IMG/VR virus record: IMGVR_UViG_3300020596_000065
Location: 1 to 37,303 of that record
Direction: 5' to 3' (one strand)
From: a virus
Length of the DNA: 37,303 bases
The notes beneath the pieces are model-generated. The model did no database searches. It was not told the origin of the DNA and worked only from the letters and a program-made list of their open reading frames with translations. Of the stretch, positions 31,699 through 37,303 are shown piece by piece. The position numbers were made by a program, and so were the translations under genes. The number at the start of each line of letters is the position of its first letter. Positions within the stretch are counted from its first letter, which is position 1.

Positions 31699-32853
31699 AT
31701 GAAACACTATTACAAAGCGCAATGGGAATGGTTCTGCGAAGCTGATAAATGCTATTGGCGTTCTCCTCATGGAACCAATACTGGAGTTGTAGACTTGCGA
31801 TCTAGTATTCAAGCAGGGAAGAAAGGTGGCCTACCAGAGGGGTTTGGAGTTTTTTCGTATGCAGACCCACAAACCATAACGGGGGCTGAATACCTTGGGA
31901 CAGATTCATCAGTTGTCGCTGATTTCATTTGGGGAAAACTCACCATTGAAGCCGACCCTACTGGTGTAACCGCTCCAAAACCAGTAACTGGTAGATTCGG
32001 AAAAGAAGTTGCTTTGTATCTTGGCGGAGAAAAGTTAAAGTCCGAAGAGTTCACCGAAGCTCATAAACAAAGAACAGTTGATGTTTTCCAACACGATTAT
32101 CGCCAAAATGTTGGAATGTATCCTAAGGCTCTTTTGCAGAAGTGGGTGGGCGCAAAAATGAAGGAAATCTACGGAGAGATGTCTAATGAAAAAGCCAACC
32201 TTCTCGTGCCAGTTGAACATCGAAAGGGTGTTCTTTGGAAAAAACCGGAGACTATTATTGGAGATACTTTTGTAGACACTAATGGGGTAGACCTTGAAGC
32301 TCATACTGCCAGTGGCCCTAATAGTGGCTTTAGTTGGTCAAAGCTTGCTGGGAGTAGCATGGAAATACAGACTAACAAAGTTCAAAGAGACACCACTACT
32401 GGGCACGGAGATAGAGACTACCGAGCTGATAGCGACCTTTCCAGTGATGATATGTACTGCAAGGCAACTATCGGCTCAACAGGAACAAGCTTTGACGTGT
32501 CCGTTTCTACAAGATTTTCGTCAAGTGCTCGAACTCACTATCAGACGGAGTGGGGAAACGGATTTCGCCGAATATCAAAATTCGTCGCTGGTACTCATAC
32601 TATTATGCAGTCTGACGGAAGTTCAAACTCTCTCGGAGACATTCTCGAGTGTCGCGTGGATGCAAGCATCATTCAGGCTTATAGAAATGGGAGCCAAGTT
32701 TTGACCAACCAAACAGATACCGCTATTACAGGACATCTTCGAGCCGGGCTATCTATTTGGCATGACAACTCAACTTGGGATGATTGGGAAGCTGGTGATT
32801 TGGGCGCGGCTGCGACAGTCCGTCATCTCGGTCTTTTAGGTATTGGAGCATAA
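31699..32853 (+). CDS. Virion protein with C-terminal lectin-like domain
   Basis: 384 residues. The N-terminal half is unrecognised. From about residue 185 the text GDTFVDTNGVDLEAHTASG ... SGFSWSKLAG ... LRAGLSIWHDNSTWDDWEAGDL is typical of concanavalin/LamG-like sandwich domains that bind glycans. It likely contributes to host-surface attachment. It may recognise sugars related to those handled by the glycosyltransferase block. Confidence 0.68.
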   Translation: MKHYYKAQWEWFCEADKCYWRSPHGTNTGVVDLRSSIQAGKKGGLPEGFGVFSYADPQTITGAEYLGTDSSVVADFIWGKLTIEADPTGVTAPKPVTGRFGKEVALYLGGEKLKSEEFTEAHKQRTVDVFQHDYRQNVGMYPKALLQKWVGAKMKEIYGEMSNEKANLLVPVEHRKGVLWKKPETIIGDTFVDTNGVDLEAHTASGPNSGFSWSKLAGSSMEIQTNKVQRDTTTGHGDRDYRADSDLSSDDMYCKATIGSTGTSFDVSVSTRFSSSARTHYQTEWGNGFRRISKFVAGTHTIMQSDGSSNSLGDILECRVDASIIQAYRNGSQVLTNQTDTAITGHLRAGLSIWHDNSTWDDWEAGDLGAAATVRHLGLLGIGA

Positions 32854-32947
32854 ATATAAATCTATGGAAAAGGCACAAGGCGAAAAGACATCCGCAACTA
32901 ACTCAAAGTTCTTTCAATTCTTATAAGAAAGGGGATATAATAGAAGT

Positions 32948-33865
32948 ATGGAAAAAGAATCCGTTCTAAAAAGTCTGGTAATCGCAAAAACGATTTCTTC
33001 GGCGATCAAAGCAGAGTCCCGGGAGACTCAGAAAGTCTTTCAGGCCTCACTGGAAAACGCTTCCTCAGCGATTGTTCAAGCTGTAAAAGATATCAAGGAA
33101 GTGAACATTCCTGAATACCCTGCGTTCCCGACAATACCTGATTATCCTAAATTCCCTGACTTCCCGAAGTTCCCTGAGTTTCCAAAAGAAATAGCAGTTA
33201 ACACTGTTGACCTTAGTAATGTTGAAGACTCCCTCAGTAAAATCCTTTCTAAGGAAGTTGATTTGAGGCCACTGATCGATGAGTTTAAGAAGACAAAGGA
33301 CGTTGAAAGGCTTGTTAAAGCCATAAAAGAAATAAAGACTGTCGATTATACTGAGGCATTTACATCCCTGGCGACAAAACTTGAAGAGCTTGGGGACGAG
33401 ATAAAAAAGAAAAAACTTCCCTTGAGTGATGACGGGCGCATACAAGTAGAGGTTGATCGCACTGGTGGCGGTGGCGGTGGAGCTGGCGGACTATCAACAG
33501 TTGATTCTACCAAACTGCAAACTCTTGCTACCGAAGCGACGCAGCTTCTTGTCAAAAGTGCTATTGAAAATATAGTACCTGCCCCAGTTGGAGGAGCAAC
33601 CGAAGTAACGGCCCTCGACATCAAAAGTCTTACCGAAACATTGCAGGAACTTAACCACAGACTTGTTTTTCTGGCTGGACTGGCAAACGCAGGTGCGCCA
33701 GCTCTCCGAGTTATTCCAATCGGGTCTTTTGCAACATCAGTCATTGGTTCAGTTTCAGTTACTACCCTTACCAACTTTGGAACGGGTGTCCCTGCTAGTC
33801 TTGTCGCTCAGGCTCAGTTCAACCTCACTGCAATTCAATCAAATATTAACAACGTAACAGTCTAA
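32948..33865 (+). CDS. Structural protein with Pro-aromatic tandem repeat, 305 aa
   Basis: The helical N-terminus is followed at about 54-81 by a three-residue tandem repeat, P-x-F/Y (IPEYPAFPTIPDYPKFPDF, continuing), then more helices, a poly-Gly hinge near 173-180 and an Ala/Val-rich beta C-terminus. The repeat may form an extended, polyproline-like spacer. The gene lies among the fibre genes. The 94-bp gap upstream holds a 20-codon frame (32864-32926) and a possible TATAAT at 32936-32941 without a clear -35. Confidence 0.6.
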   Translation: MEKESVLKSLVIAKTISSAIKAESRETQKVFQASLENASSAIVQAVKDIKEVNIPEYPAFPTIPDYPKFPDFPKFPEFPKEIAVNTVDLSNVEDSLSKILSKEVDLRPLIDEFKKTKDVERLVKAIKEIKTVDYTEAFTSLATKLEELGDEIKKKKLPLSDDGRIQVEVDRTGGGGGGAGGLSTVDSTKLQTLATEATQLLVKSAIENIVPAPVGGATEVTALDIKSLTETLQELNHRLVFLAGLANAGAPALRVIPIGSFATSVIGSVSVTTLTNFGTGVPASLVAQAQFNLTAIQSNINNVTV

Positions 33866-33867
33866 CT

Positions 33868-35307
33868 ATGCCCGAAACTCAAAACAACACGCCGATTCTT
33901 CACAGGGCAGAATGGCAGACCATGATGCCATCTCCACTGGCTACGGCGGCAGGAGCGTTCATCGTGAACGACAACCACAATCTTTCACGGTTTGCTTTGC
34001 TGATGTCGTCAAACGTCGTCCACTACCTCTACGACCACACCAACGATGACTGGATACCGATTGCTTCAGGAGCTTTCCCTGTTGCTCTCGCAGCTGGTTC
34101 ATGCGGAGCTTACAATGATTGGTCAAACAACTTCACAGCAACGGGCGGAACAACCACAACTATTTCCTATAACGTTGCGAGCTTTAATATCAATGGGTTC
34201 GTTGTCGGAGAGACAGTAGAGATTTTGAGTGGTACGGCCGCCAACCTCGGACTGCGAAGAACCATCACCGCCATCAATACACCAGCCACCGCAACAGGGA
34301 CAGGAACGCTCACGTTTGATGTCGCTCTCCCGTCTGTTGTCGCAAACAATGATACCTTCAAGATTTCTTCTGGCCGGTATTTTATTCTCACTGCAGGAAC
34401 TCTCGCTGCTACTTATTTCAAGTCCTACGACATCGCTACAGGCGTGTGGACGAGCCTCTCCAACACGGGTCTGTCAGCAACATGGGGGACAGATGGCCGC
34501 CTCGTTTTTCCTGGCATGATTGGGAATGACTATGATTCTGTCACAAACGCAGATGTTTCCAGCGCCACCACAATCGGCCTCACGACCAAAGCCTGGGCGG
34601 TGAGCCAGTGGATAAACTATCAGGTGAGAATTATAAGCGGCACAGGTATCGGACAAATTCGAGTGATTACCGCTAACACGGCAACAACGCTCACTGTCGA
34701 CACCTGGACGACCACGCCAGATGCTACTTCTGACTTTGTGATTGAAGGCGATGTAAACGCCATCTACGCTCTCGGAAACAACGCTGTCACGCTCTACAAA
34801 TACTCTATCTCAGGAAACTCATGGACAACGGTCACTCCAACATCAGCGAGAGTTGGCGCTGCCATTGCTGGTATGTCGGCTGATTTTGTCGGCGTAACAG
34901 GCGATACCGTCTGGGCAGACATCACAAACATCCGAAACGGAAAGTACATCTACTCTCTCCGTGGCGGAACGGCCGTTCTCGACCGTTTCAACATCTCATC
35001 ACTCGCTTGGGAAGTGATTATCTATCATCCCTACCTCACGACCTTTGCGCTCGGCGATTCCACCGATTGGGACGGCCTCTTTATCTACATTGCTAAAGAA
35101 GGAACAGCGGCCATCCCTCAGCGATTCTACCGCTACAACGTCGTCAAGAACTCCATTGTAACCTGTAACACCGACTGGTACTTGGGCGGTGCTGCCACGA
35201 TTGGAAATAAGATTTGGATTCAAAACCTCTCGTCATCCAAAGTCGTGAAATGGCTCTACGTTCTGCAATCAACCTCGACCAACCTCCGAAGAATTATGTT
35301 ATTTTAA
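33868..35307 (+). CDS. Kelch/beta-propeller-like tail protein with repeated SGT modules
   Basis: 479 residues, Thr/Ser/Ala-rich and all-beta. Two copies of a small module are inserted: VGETVEILSGTAANLGLRRTI (about 112-132) and NYQVRIISGTGIGQIRVIT (about 250-268), each ending in ...D-x-F-x-I. The blades KYSISGNSWTTVTP and DRFNISSLAWEVIIYH resemble kelch repeats. It looks more GC-rich than the preceding gene. Probably a tail-tip or appendage protein. Confidence 0.62.
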   Translation: MPETQNNTPILHRAEWQTMMPSPLATAAGAFIVNDNHNLSRFALLMSSNVVHYLYDHTNDDWIPIASGAFPVALAAGSCGAYNDWSNNFTATGGTTTTISYNVASFNINGFVVGETVEILSGTAANLGLRRTITAINTPATATGTGTLTFDVALPSVVANNDTFKISSGRYFILTAGTLAATYFKSYDIATGVWTSLSNTGLSATWGTDGRLVFPGMIGNDYDSVTNADVSSATTIGLTTKAWAVSQWINYQVRIISGTGIGQIRVITANTATTLTVDTWTTTPDATSDFVIEGDVNAIYALGNNAVTLYKYSISGNSWTTVTPTSARVGAAIAGMSADFVGVTGDTVWADITNIRNGKYIYSLRGGTAVLDRFNISSLAWEVIIYHPYLTTFALGDSTDWDGLFIYIAKEGTAAIPQRFYRYNVVKNSIVTCNTDWYLGGAATIGNKIWIQNLSSSKVVKWLYVLQSTSTNLRRIMLF

Positions 35308-35323
35308 CCATTTTTTCAACCCT

Positions 35324-35512
35324 ATGAAAAAGGTACAAAGCGCAAAAGCAAGAGCAGCCTCGATTAAGAACCTCGAAGACATGGAAGCCAAGCAAGCCAT
35401 GAAGAATCGTCTCTCGGATAATAAGGAGATGATACTGGTGGGATTTGTCATTGGTGTCGTGGTCATGTTTCTTGGTGGATTGCTTGGGTACTCTTTATCA
35501 ATAAATCTATGA
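35324..35512 (+). CDS. Small membrane protein, holin-like candidate, 62 aa
   Basis: A charged helical N-terminal half (KARAASIKNLEDMEAKQAMK) followed by one strong hydrophobic span (ILVGFVIGVVVMFLGGLLGY, about 37-56) near the C-terminus. It lies at the end of the virion operon, the usual place for lysis genes, and its stop overlaps the next membrane protein. Confidence 0.55.
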   Translation: MKKVQSAKARAASIKNLEDMEAKQAMKNRLSDNKEMILVGFVIGVVVMFLGGLLGYSLSINL

Positions 35513-35826
35513 CCATTGAGCAGAAAATACTCGACAAACTTGACCATGCACTCATTATGGCGAGAGACTCCACTCCGCCGTCTCTTTCACCCTTATTGAG
35601 AGAGTTACAAAAAACACTCGATAACCACATCCTCACTCACGAGGCCGATACCAAGAAAATCAATCAAGATATTGTCGATGTTAAAAACATCATAAAGCCA
35701 ATGACAGAGGCATTTGATGGCAAGCAGGGATTCTGGAAAATGTTCTTTTTTCTCGCTAAAGTTGCTGGTGCGACGACTGCTATTGGTTTTCTCATTACAG
35801 GTATCATCGTTTTCCTAAAAAAATAG
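35509..35826 (+). CDS. Putative holin, coiled coil plus C-terminal membrane span, 105 aa
   Basis: The N-terminal 70 residues are helical and charged. The C-terminal span (FLAKVAGATTAIGFLITGII, about 80-99) ends in FLKK, a positive tail typical of several holin families. It is paired with the membrane protein upstream by an ATGA overlap, as in holin/antiholin or holin/spanin pairs. No endolysin is adjacent. The only muramidase-like gene seen is at 6788. Confidence 0.6.
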   Translation: MTIEQKILDKLDHALIMARDSTPPSLSPLLRELQKTLDNHILTHEADTKKINQDIVDVKNIIKPMTEAFDGKQGFWKMFFFLAKVAGATTAIGFLITGIIVFLKK

Positions 35827-35922
35827 ACCTCTCCCCTTGCCTTCGACGGTAAAGGGAGGGCGCCTAACCGCTTAAACGAGGCTTGCTTCGACCCTCTCCG
35901 GTTCTTTTACAAAGGAGGAAAT
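35827..35922 (+). other. Inter-operon gap with imperfect hairpin
   Basis: CCTCTCCCCTT (35828-35838) can pair with AAGGGAGGG (35852-35860) with one or two bulges, but no T tract follows, so it is not a clear terminator. The gap ends in AAAGGAGG at 35911-35918, the first strong Shine-Dalgarno in the window. Confidence 0.4.
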
Positions 35923-36114
35923 ATGTTCATCGCCCAAAAAGACGGGACGGTCTATTTCCTCACAGAAATCAGACTGTGCTGTTTATGTTGTCGGATGTTC
36001 GACAGGAACGTGACCAGTCACAACATCGTCATTCGCGACAGGTTCATCTTGTTCGCGCATATGGTGTGTCCATCGCAAAAGGAGTCCTATGAAAAACGGG
36101 CGAAATCTGCGTGA
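35923..36114 (+). CDS. Small Cys-rich protein, 63 aa, with strong Shine-Dalgarno
   Basis: AAAGGAGG lies four bases before the ATG. The protein has a CCLCC cluster at about 19-23 and a later single Cys, possibly a metal site, in a hydrophobic context (IRDRFILFAHMVC). The end overlaps the next gene by 26 bp. It is the first of four genes that use a Shine-Dalgarno, unlike the rest of the window. The function is unknown. Confidence 0.5.
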   Translation: MFIAQKDGTVYFLTEIRLCCLCCRMFDRNVTSHNIVIRDRFILFAHMVCPSQKESYEKRAKSA

Positions 36115-36358
36115 CCTGCAACAAGAACGCAAAGACAGGGAGCCGTGGGTCAAACCACAACCATGCCTGACGTGTAAGAAAGTCATCCCTGGGGCCTACG
36201 GAAATCATTCCGATGGCTGGACTTGCTCGCGCGTTTGCGAGCGCACTTACGACGAAAGGAAACACCATGCTTCTCTTCTTCAGGAACAAGCTTTTACAGC
36301 TAAACATGGAGCCGCTGACATTCTTCCGGGTAGCCCATGTGTGGGCATTCGGGACTGA
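36089..36358 (+). CDS. Zinc-finger-like protein, 89 aa
   Basis: AAAAGGAG lies four bases before the ATG. CLTCKKVIPGAYGNHSDG then CSRVCERTYDER gives C-x2-C ... C-x3-C, a four-Cys zinc site (about residues 26-51). The natural domain seems to end near residue 57. The last 30 residues overlap the next gene in another frame, so the tail may be meaningless or the stop could be affected by a frameshift. Confidence 0.55.
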   Translation: MKNGRNLRDLQQERKDREPWVKPQPCLTCKKVIPGAYGNHSDGWTCSRVCERTYDERKHHASLLQEQAFTAKHGAADILPGSPCVGIRD

Positions 36359-36446
36359 CCCAGACCTCCACAATGACCTGGCGCAGTACACGCTCCACGG
36401 CGTCTTGCCACCCTATGTGGTGAGATATCTCAAAACCCTTCAATAG
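36267..36446 (+). CDS. Small protein, 59 aa
   Basis: ATG 36267 with AAAGGA six to seven bases upstream is preferred to the earlier in-frame ATG 36213, which lacks one. It begins MLLFFRNKLLQLNMEPLTFF and is amphipathic, with a Tyr/Val-rich end. It overlaps the zinc-finger gene by 92 bp, more than usual. The function is unknown. Confidence 0.45.
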   Translation: MLLFFRNKLLQLNMEPLTFFRVAHVWAFGTDPDLHNDLAQYTLHGVLPPYVVRYLKTLQ

Positions 36447-36455
36447 GAGAACGAA

Positions 36456-36761
36456 ATGGAAATCAGATGGAAACGCCTCGGCTATATGCTGACGTTCTTG
36501 GTACTGATGTTCGCGGCCATTGTTGTCTTTGCTGAACGGCCTCCCGATGTGCTGTCGAATTACTTGGCAGGTCTCCGCACGGTCTTCGATGGGCGGTGTA
36601 CCGTACCGAGCCAAGGACTCGTGAAGGTAGAGTGCCTCATCGTTGTTGATGACAGAAGGGACATTTTCGTTCTCGTCCTCTTCACTGACGATATCAAGCT
36701 AACCCACATCATCGGCGTGAAGGACGGCAAGGAAACGGTGTTGTGGTCGGGAAACATCTGA
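36456..36761 (+). CDS. Small secreted or membrane-anchored protein, 101 aa
   Basis: AGGAG six bases before the ATG overlaps the previous TAG. The N-terminal basic residues and a hydrophobic span (LGYMLTFLVLMFAAIVVFA, about 8-26) make a signal peptide or anchor with a possible cleavage near FAE. The rest is a compact beta-rich domain with two Cys (about 48 and 60) that could form a disulfide outside the membrane. Confidence 0.55.
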   Translation: MEIRWKRLGYMLTFLVLMFAAIVVFAERPPDVLSNYLAGLRTVFDGRCTVPSQGLVKVECLIVVDDRRDIFVLVLFTDDIKLTHIIGVKDGKETVLWSGNI

Positions 36762-36786
36762 CCGACGAGAGCCAACATGATATAAT
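36758..36786 (+). promoter_or_regulatory. Promoter before the structured noncoding region
   Basis: TATAAT at 36781-36786, preceded by TGA (extended -10), with a weak -35 CTGACC at 36758-36763 and a 17-bp spacer. The predicted start near 36793 leads straight into the first long hairpin. Confidence 0.5.
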
Positions 36787-36799
36787 AATAACAAGTTGG

Positions 36800-36959
36800 C
36801 CCTCTCTCTTAGACCATATTCGTGGCGTTACGAAAATGGTTTGTGAGAGGGGAAAGAAGAAGGGTGGATTTATCACGACCTCTCAAAATGAGAGCGCCAC
36901 CCTGTCCCCTGACATATAAAAGACCTTCCTTCGCGAAGGCACTAATCAAATAAAATTAG
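36800..36959 (+). ncRNA. Candidate structured noncoding RNA
   Basis: Successive hairpins are visible. CCCTCTC (36800-36806) pairs with GAGAGGG (36845-36851) and encloses ACCATATTCGT (36813-36823) pairing with ACGAAAATGGT (36830-36840) at 10 of 11 positions, with a six-base loop. Next, AGGGTGG (36861-36867) pairs with CCACCCT (36897-36903) and encloses CTCTCA/TGAGAG (36880-36885 / 36889-36894). Then comes the perfect palindrome CCTTCGCGAAGG (36928-36939) and a weak CTAAT/ATTAG stem (36942-36959). No protein-like frame spans it. It matches no family I know. Confidence 0.55.
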
Positions 36960-36989
36960 CCTATAATAAATGAAAACAACGTCGTCAAA

Positions 36990-37214
36990 TTGGCTCTTCG
37001 TGACCTTGCTCTTGTTATTCTCGGCCTTATACTATTCGTGGCTGGGGTATTGTTTGTATTCTATCTCGCAGCTAAAAGCGTAGGGCCAACGCCACGGCAG
37101 CCTCACTCAATCGCGACCGTGAAGTATCAACCAAACCCACGGTACGAGACGAGAAAAACAGATGAGGAATGGGCCAAAGCAAAAGAGCGTTCTGAGTTTG
37201 AAATCCTTTATTGA
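36990..37214 (+). CDS. Small membrane protein, 74 aa (TTG start)
   Basis: TTG at 36990 is the first usable start in this frame. The peptide has one hydrophobic span (LALVILGLILFVAGVLFVFY, about 6-25) and a Pro/charged cytoplasmic-like tail (RKTDEEWAKAKERSEFE). An ATG at 36970 in another frame gives a 37-residue hydrophobic peptide ending at 37083, which is an alternative. The TATAAT at 36962-36967 is only a few bases upstream and is too close to serve this gene with a normal leader. Confidence 0.5.
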   Translation: MALRDLALVILGLILFVAGVLFVFYLAAKSVGPTPRQPHSIATVKYQPNPRYETRKTDEEWAKAKERSEFEILY

Positions 37215-37220
37215 TAACCT

Positions 37221-37303
37221 ATGATATTTCATGGAGACTGTTTATCGGAAATGCAGAAGATGCCCGATAACTCGGTGGATTCAATCGTGACTGACCCTCC
37301 GTA
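37221..37303 (+). CDS. N-terminus of a DNA amino-methyltransferase (cut by window end)
   Basis: ATG 37221 (context CCT-ATG). The residues MIFHGDCLSEMQKMPDNSV then DSIVTDPP are the start of a beta-class type N6-adenine or N4-cytosine methyltransferase. GDC.E....P..S.D.I..DPPY is motif IV at the N-terminus, which contains the catalytic DPPY. The Tyr codon is cut by the window. This is a second methyltransferase of a different class from the split C5 enzyme at 925. Confidence 0.88.
   Translation, partial: MIFHGDCLSEMQKMPDNSVDSIVTDPP

Noticed and set aside
32913-32941. Promoter before the gene at 32948
   Set aside because: TATAAT is present, but the -35 position (TTCAAT) is poor, there is no extended -10, and the gene fits within the late operon.
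1-37303. CRISPR arrays, tRNA or rRNA genes, insertion sequences
   Set aside because: No regularly spaced repeats with unique spacers, no cloverleaf-like segments, no rRNA-like sequence and no transposase were seen by eye. The repeats found are coding or inter-gene motifs.

Overview
The window is part of a tailed-phage genome, or of a closely phage-like element. All convincing genes lie on the + strand, tightly packed, and most junctions are ATGA or short overlaps. No integrase, repressor, polymerase, tRNA or rRNA is visible. Both ends cut genes. The virion genes (TerS, TerL, P22-type portal, scaffold, major coat protein, a gp4-like adaptor, a beta-propeller tail hub, long Ala/Gln-rich internal virion proteins, several fibre proteins, and no tape measure, tube or sheath) suggest a short-tailed, podovirus-like phage. 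The promoters are sigma70-type (TTGACA / TATAAT). Nearly all starts lack a Shine-Dalgarno sequence, and about 50 of about 58 ATGs have T at position -1. Some fibre text resembles proteins I associate with Patescibacteria (CPR) metagenomes. A CPR or other SD-poor host is therefore an inference, not something the sequence proves.

Layout. 1-540: end of an upstream gene, two promoters, a terminator and an attenuator-like leader. 537-2911: small genes plus a C5-cytosine methyltransferase split by an HNH endonuclease gene. 2908-6447: a promoter and an accessory block with RtcB RNA ligase, in which consecutive genes are separated by copies of one 18-21 bp repeat. 6430-10254: a second copy of the same promoter type, a membrane-anchored lysozyme-like protein, and a recombination operon (ERF annealing protein, YqaJ/lambda-type exonuclease, a small protein with an acidic tail, NinB, a DUF1064 nuclease-like protein). 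10251-15430: a surface-sugar block (UDP-sugar dehydratase/epimerase, three glycosyltransferase genes, a methyltransferase) with a GroES-like protein inside it. 15427-35307: the late promoter with a structured leader, then packaging, capsid, tail hub, internal virion proteins (one with an ADP-ribosyltransferase-like domain) and fibres. 35324-35826: two small holin-like membrane proteins. 35923-36761: four small genes that do use strong Shine-Dalgarno sequences. 36758-36960: a promoter followed by a strongly structured noncoding region. 36990-37303: a small membrane protein and the first codons of an amino-methyltransferase.

How it fits together: ERF, exonuclease and NinB would drive annealing-type recombination. 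RtcB and the methyltransferases look like counter-defence. The sugar genes probably decorate the virion or alter the host envelope. The late operon runs from packaging to fibres under one strong extended -10 promoter. The most unusual features are the repeat-bracketed accessory cassettes, the HNH-split methyltransferase, the TATG start rule with an SD-using island at the far end, and the structured RNAs at about 0.3, 15.5 and 36.8 kb.
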